Position numbers and translations under genes: made by a program. From JARIHC01 sp035692985 (GTDB lineage Bacteria > Patescibacteriota > Saccharimonadia > Saccharimonadales > UBA4665), in the NCBI GenBank assembly GCA_035692985.1, contig DASSHG010000009.1, forward strand, positions 186,001-250,000: a DNA stretch of 64,000 nt, in the 5' to 3' direction. The notes beneath the pieces are model-generated. The model searched no databases. It was not told where the DNA came from and saw only the letters and a list, made by a program, of their open reading frames with translations. Of this stretch, positions 7,711 to 16,484 are shown piece by piece (the first letter of the stretch is position 1; the number at the start of each line of letters is the position of its first letter).

Positions 7711-7810
7711 AGTAGGTCCTCCGTTATATTTACCGAGAATCATGGAAATCAAAAAAGGCATGCCTGTTCACGTGTTGCAGACATACCCTCTGGAGACTCC
7801 AGTTCTCCTA
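7711..7810 (-). promoter_or_regulatory. structured 5' leader of the LPNTG gene
   Basis: About 100 nt lie between the predicted transcription start (near 7810) and ATG 7710. The leader has a first hairpin (GGAGA, 7808-7804, with TCTCC, 7796-7792) and then a terminator-like hairpin listed separately. This is the layout of an attenuator or riboswitch, or of a short separate RNA. It matches no riboswitch class I recognise by eye. Confidence 0.5.
7751..7787 (-). terminator. terminator-like hairpin inside the LPNTG leader
   Basis: GGTATGTCTG (7787-7778) pairs over all 10 bases, two of them G-U, with CAGGCATGCC (7766-7757). The loop is 11 nt and six T follow at once (7756-7751). It sits about 40 nt before the coding start, so it could stop transcription before the gene is read. 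Confidence 0.6.
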
Positions 7811-7816
7811 GGATTT

Positions 7817-7844
7817 ATTATACATAAATATGACAGATTGTAAA
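7817..7844 (-). promoter_or_regulatory. sigma-70 type promoter of LPNTG-sortase-GT2
   Basis: Minus strand TTTACA (7844-7839), 16-bp spacer and TATAAT (7822-7817). The start would be near 7810, upstream of the two-hairpin leader. Confidence 0.7.
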
Positions 7845-7887
7845 GTATATTTTATGTAAGCGCTTATGCTAGTGGCTGACTTAATGT

Positions 7888-10080
7888 CTAGTTCTGGTAC
7901 CAGCGGATGTCGTCCACATAAGCTGTGATGCCAGAGTTGCCAACCACAATTACCTGCAAGCTGGCGGATTTGACGTTGGCTGAGCTGGGTATGTAGTTGA
8001 AGCTGACATCTTTTGCGCTGACTGCGCTTACGCCGGCCTTGTACTGGCCGGAGATCCAATTGCCATTAGCGTCATACTCGTCGATGTAGAAGGCCACCTC
8101 GCCGCTATTGATAGCCTTAAGATTTAGATAGCAGGTGAGATTGTATTGTTTGGTCGAATCGACAGTGACTTTGGGCGAGAACAGGTGGGTGTTGCCACTG
8201 GTGCCAGCAACCATTTTAACTGAGTTGACTGGATTGCTCGGACTGCCGTTATTGGCGCTGTCGGCGGTGATGTTGGACGGCGCGTCAGTAGTCCAACCAC
8301 CGGCTATGCCGCTGTCAAAGGTGCCGTTAACTACCAGGTTGGTAGGAGTAGGCGGCGGAGTAGGCGTGATGCCCGTTGGGAACCACTGCACGTTGTCAAT
8401 GTAGGCGTTGATGCCGATGCCGCCGACGATGATTTGCAAGCTAGCCGTAGTTACGTTGGCCGAGCTCGGCCTGTAGAGGAAGCTCATTTCTTCTACGAAG
8501 GCGGAGGGCTCGGCTTTCAGGTACTGCCCGGAGATCCAGGTGCCGTTAGCATCGTATTCATCGACATAGAATCCGACTGAGCCACTGGTGATAGTCTGGA
8601 CATTCAAGAAACTCTTGATCATATAAGTGGTGCCTGGAGAAACAGGTACGCGCTGTGAGAACAGGTGGCCTTCGCCGCTAGGCAGGCTGGTCAGTTTGAC
8701 GGAGTTCGTTGGGTCAGGATAACTGCCGTTATTATTGGTGTCCAGTGTGATGTTGCTCGGAGCGTCGGTGGTCCAACCATTGCTAATGCCGTCGTTGAAA
8801 CTGGCGTTCTGCAGGAGGTTGGTGTCGCTGGTGGTAATGCCTTGGTTGACGTGGATAGATTGGATCTGGCTGGCATCCTGCTTGGCCTTGACGTATGCCG
8901 CGACCTGATCGAGCTGGGCCGTGCCCCATTCGTAATCATCGGGGTTGGTGCTGGGGTTGGGCATGATATTGTGGAAGGTCAGAACCAACCAGCGGTTGTT
9001 GGCGATAGCGTCGTCAATCTTGGCTTCTACCTGAGCGACGGTGGTGGTACCCTCGACTTGGAAATCGTTGACGATGTAATCGTTGGTGTAGCCCCAATCG
9101 TTATTATTCTGGTCGGCGAAACCGCGTTGCGTTGCGTAATACTTAGCGATTTCTGCTAAAGTGGCGTTATTATAGTCGCCGTATGGGGTGGAGATGTCGG
9201 TTGCGTTGATACCGTGGGCGGCCAGATCGGCCCTGCTCTGGGTTAATTCCTGAGTTACCTGGGCGGGCGTCAGCACGTTCGGCTGGCCGTCGGTAGCGTC
9301 GCTAGTGGCCAAATACGGATGAGTTACAGTGTGCGAGCCAATTTCCCAGCCAGCATTTTGCAGCTGTTCTATCTGTTGCCAGGACATGTAAGTAGTATCA
9401 GTGTTGGCGTGGCAAGTGTTCGGAGCGGTGACCATATCCACGCATCCAGTGATGACATAGTCGGTACCAGTCAAGCCGTAGCTGGATAGAATCGGCAGGG
9501 CATTTGTGTATGTGCTGGCCAGGCCATCATCAAAAGTAAACGATACACGGCCGGTCGGCGACAAGCTGGTGTTGGTGGGGGCGGTTGTGGGAACGGTAAT
9601 TGCCGGGTTGGGGTCAACTACCGGGTTGTTTACGGTTATGGTCACGACCTTGGAAGTCTTGGTGAGATTGGCGGTGTTGGTCGCAATAGCCGTAAGCTTA
9701 TGGCTGGCGTTAGTGGTCGTAGTGGTGTCCCAGCTGAAGCTATAAGGCGCAGCGGTGACAACACTGCCAAGGTTAACGCCGTCTAGTTGGTACTGGACGC
9801 TGGCTATGCCCTTGCTATCGGTAGCAGTGACCGTGACAGTCTGTGTGCCGCTGACGACGGCATTGTTAGCAGGGCTGGTGATACTGATTTTTGGCGCGGT
9901 AACTTTGGTGGTTTTGTTTGTTCCGGTGGTGCCGTTTGTAGTCTTCTTGGCAGCATTAGTGAAAGCCGGCGATAGTTTTATGGCTGAAGATGCTGGCGGT
10001 TGCAGGGGAACTGCCACTAACACAAAGGCGATAGCTGCTACGGTCGCGATTCGTGAAACTTGTTGGAGTAACTTAATCAT
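7888..10080 (-). CDS. secreted polysaccharide deacetylase with Ig-like and duplicated carbohydrate-binding-like domains
   Basis: 730 aa. Signal peptide (about 1-32), Thr/Lys linker, Ig-like domain (about 64-152), NodB deacetylase domain (about 176-415), then two tandem domains (about 421-570 and 580-730). Catalytic features: T-F-D-D (D184, D185), H250 and H254 in S-H-T-V-T-H, T-P-Y-G in place of the usual R-x-P-Y-G, and H370. The two C-terminal domains are clear duplicates, each with G-W-T-T-D-A-P-S-N-I-T, F-Y-(V/I)-D-E-Y-D-A-N-G and W-I-S-G-Q-Y; they resemble beta-sandwich carbohydrate-binding modules. It probably removes acetyl or formyl groups from an extracellular polysaccharide. Whether it acts on its own envelope or on a host is unknown. 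Confidence 0.87.
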   Translation of the reverse strand: MIKLLQQVSRIATVAAIAFVLVAVPLQPPASSAIKLSPAFTNAAKKTTNGTTGTNKTTKVTAPKISITSPANNAVVSGTQTVTVTATDSKGIASVQYQLDGVNLGSVVTAAPYSFSWDTTTTTNASHKLTAIATNTANLTKTSKVVTITVNNPVVDPNPAITVPTTAPTNTSLSPTGRVSFTFDDGLASTYTNALPILSSYGLTGTDYVITGCVDMVTAPNTCHANTDTTYMSWQQIEQLQNAGWEIGSHTVTHPYLATSDATDGQPNVLTPAQVTQELTQSRADLAAHGINATDISTPYGDYNNATLAEIAKYYATQRGFADQNNNDWGYTNDYIVNDFQVEGTTTVAQVEAKIDDAIANNRWLVLTFHNIMPNPSTNPDDYEWGTAQLDQVAAYVKAKQDASQIQSIHVNQGITTSDTNLLQNASFNDGISNGWTTDAPSNITLDTNNNGSYPDPTNSVKLTSLPSGEGHLFSQRVPVSPGTTYMIKSFLNVQTITSGSVGFYVDEYDANGTWISGQYLKAEPSAFVEEMSFLYRPSSANVTTASLQIIVGGIGINAYIDNVQWFPTGITPTPPPTPTNLVVNGTFDSGIAGGWTTDAPSNITADSANNGSPSNPVNSVKMVAGTSGNTHLFSPKVTVDSTKQYNLTCYLNLKAINSGEVAFYIDEYDANGNWISGQYKAGVSAVSAKDVSFNYIPSSANVKSASLQVIVVGNSGITAYVDDIRWYQN

Positions 10081-10136
10081 TCAGGATTCTCGGTTATTTA
10101 GGGCAGAGTCCCACCGAACTGTCCGTTAGGCTGTCT

Positions 10137-10165
10137 AGTATACAACTAACTTTGAGTTATTGCAA
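10137..10165 (-). promoter_or_regulatory. promoter of the polysaccharide deacetylase gene
   Basis: Minus strand TTGCAA (10165-10160), 17-bp spacer and TATACT (10142-10137). The predicted leader is about 50 nt and shows no obvious Shine-Dalgarno sequence before ATG 10080. Confidence 0.65.
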
Positions 10166-10213
10166 CAACATTTTTATAGAAGTTTAGCTTTAGCGAGTTA
10201 TACTAGTAATTGT

Positions 10214-10555
10214 ATGGCAATGGACCACAAAACAGTCGAAAAATTTATTCTGGACCTGCCGGACGCGCGCTTGGATTATCCGTTTGGCGAGGGCGTGGCC
10301 GTATATAAGACGGGCGCCGCTAACGGCAAAATGTTTGCCCTGATCCGCGAAAAAAAAGATCCCGTTCAGCTGAGCCTAAAGGGCGATCCTAAACTTAATG
10401 AAATTTTGCGCGATAAATACGACGAAGTCATGCCCGGTTATCACCTCAATAAAAAACATTGGAACACGCTGGTTTTAGCCGGCCAGTTGGAGTGGCCGGA
10501 AGTGCAGGATCTGATCCGCCACAGCTACCAATTAGTCACCGGCACCGAAGTTTAA
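10214..10555 (+). CDS. MmcQ/YjbR family protein
   Basis: 113 aa from ATG 10214; a second in-frame ATG at 10220 is also possible. The MmcQ/YjbR fold is indicated by the W/F-P-F-G-E segment, the K-M-F-A-L-I region, S-L-K-G-D-P and K-H-W-N-T-L near the end. These small cytoplasmic proteins have a double-wing DNA-binding-like fold; their role is poorly known. TATACT (10199-10204) ends 9 nt before the ATG. Its stop overlaps the stop of the convergent 10552 gene by 4 bp. Confidence 0.85.
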   Translation: MAMDHKTVEKFILDLPDARLDYPFGEGVAVYKTGAANGKMFALIREKKDPVQLSLKGDPKLNEILRDKYDEVMPGYHLNKKHWNTLVLAGQLEWPEVQDLIRHSYQLVTGTEV

Positions 10556-11280
10556 CTGGCTGGAGTCTTCAGCTGGGCTAATAGCAGCTGGGCGCCGTTA
10601 AATTCGTTGCTGAGCAGCTGCCGGCCCTTGGGCCCCTTGGTCTGTTTGTAGGCTGCCTGCAAGTCTTTTTGATAATTGACCAGGCTGGTCTGCATAATTT
10701 TTTGGAACGTTGTCTCGTAAGTGCTATTGCTGGCCGCTGTGGTTAGCTCCTGGTCGGTCGCCGGACTGATTTTTAAGGCGAGGGTCTTGGTTTTCACTTT
10801 TTTGCCATTGTTCTTCATGTAGGTTACGAGTTGGTTTTGGGCGCTGGTCAGGCTGAGCTGGGCCGTGGCGGCGAAATTCTGACTGTTGGCCGAGAGAGTG
10901 GCTTGTTGCTGGCTATCTGAACCGGCGCCGTTGGTGAGGATGTGGATCATGGCCTGCTGGTCCTGGCCGACGCTGGTCAGGGCGGGCGTGTTGCCCGGGC
11001 CGCTGAGCAAGCCCTTAATAATGACAAAAAGGATTAGCACTACAAGCAACCCGCCGAGTATTATGCCGATTCGCACAATCGGCGAACTGCTACCGGACAG
11101 ATTAGGCAACAGCAGACCATGCCGAGACGGTTTGGACGGTTGCATAATGAAATTGTAATCCGGCGAACCGGGTCCGGCCGGCGGTATTGGCGACGGTTGC
11201 GCGGGCTGCTGAGGCTGGGGTTGAGGTTGCGGCTGGGGCTCAGGCGGCGGCACGTAACGGTTTTGAACGGGGGGAGGCAT
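10552..11280 (-). CDS. single-pass membrane protein with Pro/Gln-rich N-terminus, unknown
   Basis: 242 aa. The first 45 residues are nearly all Pro and Gln repeats (P-E-P-Q-P-Q type), a disordered cytoplasmic region. One transmembrane helix (about residues 69-92) follows, then a soluble, Gln/Ser/Thr-rich helical domain on the outside of about 145 residues with little Cys or aromatic content. I do not recognise the domain. The layout resembles small envelope proteins that brace surface structures, but no function is assigned. A TTTAAT box ends 6 nt before the ATG on the minus strand. Confidence 0.75.
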   Translation of the reverse strand: MPPPVQNRYVPPPEPQPQPQPQPQQPAQPSPIPPAGPGSPDYNFIMQPSKPSRHGLLLPNLSGSSSPIVRIGIILGGLLVVLILFVIIKGLLSGPGNTPALTSVGQDQQAMIHILTNGAGSDSQQQATLSANSQNFAATAQLSLTSAQNQLVTYMKNNGKKVKTKTLALKISPATDQELTTAASNSTYETTFQKIMQTSLVNYQKDLQAAYKQTKGPKGRQLLSNEFNGAQLLLAQLKTPAS

Positions 11281-11320
11281 TCTTTCATTAAACCATAAGC
11301 GTGGCGTATCAGGGAAGAGG

Positions 11321-11336
11321 AGCCGGCGTGCCGGCT
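11321..11336. repeat. perfect GC-rich inverted repeat
   Basis: AGCCGGC and GCCGGCT separated by 2 bp, between the divergent 10552 gene and the MFS exporter and some 20 bp upstream of the latter's -10. It could be an operator for the exporter. No regulator gene is adjacent. Confidence 0.4.
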
Positions 11337-11357
11337 GGTCTGTTATCCTGATAGAGT

Positions 11358-12851
11358 ATGACTAAGCAGCAGCGGCTGGTTTTGGTGGTCTGCATTTTGG
11401 CGTCGTTCGTGGCTTTCTTGGACGGAGCTATCGTGAATGTGGCCCTACCGGCCATCCGAGATGATTTAGGCGGCGGCCTATCAGCCCAGCAGTGGGTGGT
11501 TGATGCGTATTTGTTGACGCTTGGTTCTTTTATTTTAATAGCCGGTTCATTGTCCGACTTGCTGGGGCGCAAAAAGATTCTTGGTCTGGGACTTTTGGGA
11601 TTTGGGGTAGCCTCGTTGCTGTGCGCGCTGGCGCCGACCAGCGGCTCGTTGATCGCTTTCCGGGCCTTGCAGGGCGTGGCCGGCGCGTTGCTGGTGCCCA
11701 GCTCGCTGGCTTTAATTATCTCGACTTTCAGTGGTCCAGCCCAAGGCAAAGCCGTCGGTACCTGGACGGCCTGGACAGGTATCTCTTTTATAATCGGTCC
11801 GTTGCTGGGCGGGATTTTGGTGGATGCTGCCTCCTGGCGTTGGATTTTCGCCATCAACGTCTTGCCGATTGCAGTCACGTTGTATCTGATGAGGGGCGTC
11901 AAAGCCGATAAAAAAGCCCAAAAGGGGATGGCGGTGGATTGGTGGGGTGCTCTGCTGTGCGCGCTGGGCTTGGGCGGCCCGGTCTTCGCGCTGATCGAAC
12001 AGCCGCGTTACGACTGGGGCAGCCCGCTGATTTACTTGCCGCTAGCGCTGGGCCTGGCGATTTTCGCCGGTTTTCTGGTTTATGAATACAAAAGTAGGCA
12101 CCCTATGTTGCCATTGGGCATTTTCCGCAACCATAACTTCAGCGTCGGTAATGTCGCCACCCTGGGAATTTATGCCGGCCTGAGTGTCGCCACCTTCCTG
12201 ATAGTTGTCTTTTTGCAACAGGTCAGCGGCTACTCGGCGCTGGCCGCCGGCCTGTCGATATTGCCGGTGACGATTATTATGTTCGTTTTATCGCCGCGCT
12301 TCGGCGCGCTGTCTGCTAAGTACGGCCCGCGATTGTTTATGGGCGTCGGTCCAATCATTGCTGGTATTGGCTTTTTGATGATGCTACGAGTCGGCGCCGA
12401 CGTAAATTACTGGACTCGACTATTTCCGGCAGTCTTGGTGTTCGGCCTCGGCCTGTCTGTTACTGTGGCACCGCTGACGGCGGCCATTCTGGGTGATGTG
12501 CCCAAAGAGCAGGCCGGCATCGCCTCGGCGGTCAACAACGCGGTTGCCCGGGTGGCCGGCCTGCTGGCCATCGCCGCTGTGGGAGCCATCGTGGCTCTGC
12601 AATTCGGCCACACGCTGGACAAGCTATGCAGCGCTGCCTCCGCGGACGCCCTGACATCGGCCAAACAAGCGCCGCTAGTCATCACTCCGCCCAAACCCTA
12701 CCAGCACAACGCCGTATTTAAGGGAGCTCTAAAACAAGCTTCAGTCTCGGCCTTTCACGCCGGCATGATTGCCACCGCCGGCCTGGTCATTGCCGGCGGC
12801 GTGGTGTCGCTGGTTGGCATCCGTAACCCTCAACGACGTGAAACCGCTTGA
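11358..12851 (+). CDS. DHA2-family MFS exporter (EmrB/QacA type)
   Basis: 497 aa with about 14 membrane helices, the DHA2 size. Motif D1 appears as L-D-G-A-I-V-N-V-A-L-P-A-I in helix 1, motif A as G-S-L-S-D-L-L-G-R-K-K, and motif C as G-P-L-L-G-G in helix 5. Such proteins export drugs, dyes or lipophilic compounds by proton antiport. The substrate is unknown. TATCCT (11344-11349) ends 8 nt before the ATG. A second DHA2 exporter lies at 48058-49521. Confidence 0.92.
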   Translation: MTKQQRLVLVVCILASFVAFLDGAIVNVALPAIRDDLGGGLSAQQWVVDAYLLTLGSFILIAGSLSDLLGRKKILGLGLLGFGVASLLCALAPTSGSLIAFRALQGVAGALLVPSSLALIISTFSGPAQGKAVGTWTAWTGISFIIGPLLGGILVDAASWRWIFAINVLPIAVTLYLMRGVKADKKAQKGMAVDWWGALLCALGLGGPVFALIEQPRYDWGSPLIYLPLALGLAIFAGFLVYEYKSRHPMLPLGIFRNHNFSVGNVATLGIYAGLSVATFLIVVFLQQVSGYSALAAGLSILPVTIIMFVLSPRFGALSAKYGPRLFMGVGPIIAGIGFLMMLRVGADVNYWTRLFPAVLVFGLGLSVTVAPLTAAILGDVPKEQAGIASAVNNAVARVAGLLAIAAVGAIVALQFGHTLDKLCSAASADALTSAKQAPLVITPPKPYQHNAVFKGALKQASVSAFHAGMIATAGLVIAGGVVSLVGIRNPQRRETA

Positions 12852-12889
12852 ACTTGCCCGCAGCCACCTCTTGCTAGATACTTATTAGT

Positions 12890-14671
12890 ATGGATGCCGT
12901 GGAAGAGGTCAAGAGCCGCCTGTCAATTGAAGACGTGGTAGCCGAGTATGTGCAGTTGAAACGCGCCGGGCGCAACTGGCGTGGGATTAGCCCGTGGACC
13001 AGCGAAAAGACACCCAGCCTAATGGTTAGTCCGGAAAAACAGATCTGGCACGACTTTAGCTCGGGCAAGGGCGGCAATATGTTCAGCTTCGTGATGGAGA
13101 TGGAGGGCATCGATTTTAAGGCCGCGCTGGAGTTGCTGGCGCGCAAGGCTGGCGTGGACCTGGACCAATACCGTTCCAGTCAGCGCCGCGGCGGGCCGGA
13201 CAAAGCGCGCCTGCATAATTTATTAGAACAGGCCGCCAAGTTTTATCAGGCGCATTTCAGCAAAAGCCCGACGGCGCTGGAATACGTGCTCAAAAAACGC
13301 GGCTTCAGCAAAAAAACGGCGCTTGAATGGCAGCTAGGCTACTCGCCCAACAACGGCTCGGCGCTCATTAATTACGCCAAGAAACAGGGGTTCACGGAGG
13401 CCGAGATTAAGCAGGCCGGCCTGAGCGCGCAGAATTACAAAGGCGGCATCCAGGATATGTTCCGCGGGCGGTTGATGATTCCGCTGCAAGACCAGTTCGG
13501 CAAAGTTATCGGCTTTACTGCGCGGCAGTTGGATGACGATCCCAACGCGCCCAAGTACATCAACACGCCGCAAACCGTCTTGTATGACAAAAGCCGGCAT
13601 ATTTACGGCTTGCACCTGGCCAAAGAATCCATCCGCAAGAGTAAATTCGTGGTATTGGCGGAAGGCAATCTGGATGTGATCGCCAGTCATCAAGCAAACG
13701 TTAGGCAGGTCGTGGCCACTGCCGGCACGGCGCTGACCGAGCCGCACCTCAAGGCGCTGAGCCGTTTTACCGGAGATATCCGCTTGGCGTTTGACGCTGA
13801 TAAAGCCGGTCTGGCAGCCACCGAACGGGCCATCCCGATCGCCAGCCGCGTAAAAGTCAGCCTCAGTATCATCAGCATGCCAGACGCCAAAGACCCCGAC
13901 GAACTGATCCAAAAAGACCCCAAGCTCTGGCAAGAAGCCATCGGCCAGAACCAGTATGCCCTGGACTGGCTGATGGAGCGCTATGAAAAGTTGCTGGACA
14001 TCACATCAGCCCAGGGCAAACGCGAGTTCAGCGATATATTATTACCGGTGGTGCGGGCGCTGGCTGACGACGTGGAGCGCGACCATTATTTAAATGCCAT
14101 TGCCACGAAAATCGGCGTCAGTAAAACGGCGCTGGACCAAAAATTATCCAAGACACCTAAGCCGGAGACCACTGAACGCCGACGCCGCAGCAAAGTCACG
14201 CCTGGCCAGCTGGACAGGCAAGCGATCGAAAACAAAAAATCCCAGGACCAGTTCTTGGCGCTGATGTTCAGCCGCCAAACGCTGCGCGAATTCCTGGCGC
14301 TCATCACACCGGAAATGCTCTATGAAGACGACGCCCGCCAACTGCTGGAATTCCTCCGGAAAAATTCGGACTTCAAAGGCAAGCCCGACAAGGCCAAGCA
14401 ATTGAAGCCGCTTGCTGATTATGTTAAAATAGAAACATTACTCTACGAGGAACTGTACCAAGGCCTGGAGCTGAACGAACTTCATTACGAAGCAGCCCGC
14501 CTACAGGCTCGATTGATAGAACAATTTATAAAAAATGAAAAACTTAAACTGTCTGAAGAATTGGCAACCGCTGACCAACCAGCTACTGAGCGCCTGCTCA
14601 CGCAAGCCAAAAAATACGATCAATTACTGAACCAAGTGAAAGGAGCCGCCTATGGCCAAAGCAAAAGATAA
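12890..14671 (+). CDS. dnaG: DNA primase lacking the zinc-binding residues
   Basis: 593 aa, normal for DnaG. It makes RNA primers for replication together with DnaB. Domains: N-terminal CHC2-like region (about 1-100), RNAP core with TOPRIM (E-G-N-L-D-V and D-A-D-K-A-G), and a C-terminal helicase-interaction region. The N-terminal region keeps the family framework (E-K-T-P-S and S-P-E-K-Q), but the four zinc ligands, spaced C-x2-H-x17-C-x2-C in the family, read S34, T37, D55 and S58. The zinc ribbon is therefore likely metal-free. Its last 20 bp overlap rpoD, giving a dnaG-rpoD operon without rpsU. A weak -10 (GATACT) lies 7 nt before the ATG. Confidence 0.95.
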   Translation: MDAVEEVKSRLSIEDVVAEYVQLKRAGRNWRGISPWTSEKTPSLMVSPEKQIWHDFSSGKGGNMFSFVMEMEGIDFKAALELLARKAGVDLDQYRSSQRRGGPDKARLHNLLEQAAKFYQAHFSKSPTALEYVLKKRGFSKKTALEWQLGYSPNNGSALINYAKKQGFTEAEIKQAGLSAQNYKGGIQDMFRGRLMIPLQDQFGKVIGFTARQLDDDPNAPKYINTPQTVLYDKSRHIYGLHLAKESIRKSKFVVLAEGNLDVIASHQANVRQVVATAGTALTEPHLKALSRFTGDIRLAFDADKAGLAATERAIPIASRVKVSLSIISMPDAKDPDELIQKDPKLWQEAIGQNQYALDWLMERYEKLLDITSAQGKREFSDILLPVVRALADDVERDHYLNAIATKIGVSKTALDQKLSKTPKPETTERRRRSKVTPGQLDRQAIENKKSQDQFLALMFSRQTLREFLALITPEMLYEDDARQLLEFLRKNSDFKGKPDKAKQLKPLADYVKIETLLYEELYQGLELNELHYEAARLQARLIEQFIKNEKLKLSEELATADQPATERLLTQAKKYDQLLNQVKGAAYGQSKR

Positions 14672-15818
14672 GACGACCAAAACGACGACCAAAACCGCAA
14701 AGAACAAAAAAGTTGATGAAAACCCCGAGGTTCAACAAAAAAAGCAAGAATTACTGGTACGCGCTAAAAAAGAGGGACATTTAGACCAGCGCGATATCTT
14801 TGCCCAAATTCCCGAAACAACCGAAAATGCCGAAATACTCGATAGCCTGTACACCGAGCTGGCCGACCTGAACATCGAAATCACCGCCTCTGACCCGGAT
14901 ACCTCAAAATTTACCGACGAATGGGCCGATGACGAAGAAGAGGAAAAAGAAGAGAAAACCACAGCGGCCGTCTATCTGGACGATGACGTGGCCGATGATT
15001 CGGTGCGCTTGTATCTGCGCGAAATCGGCAAAATTCCGCTGCTCAATGCCGAGGAAGAGCTGGCGTTGGCACAGCGCGTGGTCGCCGGCGACAAAAAAGC
15101 CAAGGACGAGATGGCCGAAGCCAACATGCGCTTAGTCGTTTCTATAGCCAAGCGCTACGTTGGCCGCGGGCTGGATTTGCTGGACCTCATCCAAGAGGGC
15201 AATACCGGCTTGCTCCGCGCCGTTGAGAAATTCGATCCGGACAAAGGCTTTAAATTCTCGACTTACGCCACCTGGTGGATCCGCCAAGCTATTACCCGCG
15301 CTATCGCCGACCAGGCCCGAACCATCCGTATACCGGTGCACATGGTCGAAACTATCAATAAATTGCTTAGGACGCAGCGCCGCCTGACGCAGGAGCTGAA
15401 CCGCGAGCCGACCAACGAAGAAATCGCCAAAGAGATGGAGATTGATGTCGATAAGGTCGAGCACATAATGAAAATCAAACAGGATATCTCGTCTCTGGAC
15501 GCCTCAATCCGCGACGACGAAGAAGACAGCGTTTTGGCCGATTTCATTGAGGACGAAGACACGGCGTCACCCGAAGAATCAGCCACCGGCCAGCTGCTAA
15601 AAGAGCAGGTCAAGGATATGCTCGGCGCGCTGACGGAGCGCGAACAAAAGATCCTCAAATTGCGTTTCGGCCTGGAAGACGGCAAATCACACACTCTCGA
15701 AGAAGTGGGGCAGGAATTCAGTGTGACCCGCGAGCGCATCCGCCAAATCGAGGCTAAAGCTTTAGCCAAACTGCGCAAACACCGCGACGCCAAAAAACTC
15801 CACGATTACATAAAGTAA
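14652..15818 (+). CDS. rpoD: principal RNA polymerase sigma factor
   Basis: 388 aa, group 1 sigma-70. A Lys-rich N-terminus and a short acidic region replace most of region 1.1. Region 1.2 (about 115-150), region 2 (about 155-225, with the R-L-V-V-S-I-A core-binding and F-S-T-Y-A-T-W-W-I-R-Q-A melting/-10 motifs), region 3, and region 4 (about 325-385, V-T-R-E-R-I-R-Q-I-E) follow. Its own AAAGGAG sits inside the end of dnaG, so it is translated from the dnaG transcript. It would recognise the TTGACA/TATAAT promoters seen throughout the window. Confidence 0.97.
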   Translation: MAKAKDKTTKTTTKTAKNKKVDENPEVQQKKQELLVRAKKEGHLDQRDIFAQIPETTENAEILDSLYTELADLNIEITASDPDTSKFTDEWADDEEEEKEEKTTAAVYLDDDVADDSVRLYLREIGKIPLLNAEEELALAQRVVAGDKKAKDEMAEANMRLVVSIAKRYVGRGLDLLDLIQEGNTGLLRAVEKFDPDKGFKFSTYATWWIRQAITRAIADQARTIRIPVHMVETINKLLRTQRRLTQELNREPTNEEIAKEMEIDVDKVEHIMKIKQDISSLDASIRDDEEDSVLADFIEDEDTASPEESATGQLLKEQVKDMLGALTEREQKILKLRFGLEDGKSHTLEEVGQEFSVTRERIRQIEAKALAKLRKHRDAKKLHDYIK

Positions 15819-15824
15819 AAAACT

Positions 15825-16484
15825 ATGGATTTACACAAAGAACTGGTAAACGACCCTAGATTCAAACAAGCATTCAAGGACGTGCCACTTTTTGGAGTTG
15901 CCGGTAGCAACGGCAGCGGCAAAGACACTATTCTGTCCATGTTCATCGACACCGGTTTTTTCGTGTTCAATACCGGCGACGCTTTGCGACAGATCACAAC
16001 TGCTGTCATGGGTACGACCCAACGCGGTGGCAACGATTCACCTACTGGCCGGATAGCCAACTGCCAGCGTGCTATTTATCGGGGCGGCATGGTTAGCTTG
16101 GGGATGATAGATTATTGGGCACGAATAACGCATATGCCGCCGGAACTGCGGCCCAAAGGCCTGGCTATTGGCAGCATCCGCTCCGTCAGCGAAGTAAAGA
16201 CGCTCAAAGAGTTTGGTGGAAAACTGGTAGTTGTTGATGCGGCTCCAGAAGTTCGCTACGAACGGGTTGTGGTGCGTGGCAGGGCTTACGAAAAAGAAAT
16301 AAGCTTCGAGCGTTTTGTCGCGGAAGATGAAGCCGAGATGGGTAAAGACGAAACCGATCCTACCAAATTCGGTCTGGCCCAAGTTATGCAGATGGGCGAC
16401 ATTACGCTCGACAATAGCAATGATAACGTGAACGAATTTGTTCAACTAGCCAGACAAAAGGTAGGAATACCCGGGGATGGCTAA
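15825..16484 (+). CDS. P-loop nucleotide kinase-like protein
   Basis: 219 aa. A Walker A motif G-S-N-G-S-G-K-D-T (about residues 27-35) and a following F-N-T-G-D-A-L-R segment place it in the nucleotide-kinase branch of P-loop NTPases, near dephospho-CoA kinase and AAA_18-type proteins. A V-V-D-A-A strand and an Arg-rich lid-like stretch (R-Y-E-R-V-V-V-R-G-R) follow. The substrate cannot be named. It starts 6 nt after rpoD and overlaps the next kinase by 8 bp, so all are likely one operon. Confidence 0.75.
   Translation: MDLHKELVNDPRFKQAFKDVPLFGVAGSNGSGKDTILSMFIDTGFFVFNTGDALRQITTAVMGTTQRGGNDSPTGRIANCQRAIYRGGMVSLGMIDYWARITHMPPELRPKGLAIGSIRSVSEVKTLKEFGGKLVVVDAAPEVRYERVVVRGRAYEKEISFERFVAEDEAEMGKDETDPTKFGLAQVMQMGDITLDNSNDNVNEFVQLARQKVGIPGDG

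Noticed and set aside
13334..13933. 199-codon minus-strand frame inside dnaG
   Set aside because: Antisense shadow without start signals.
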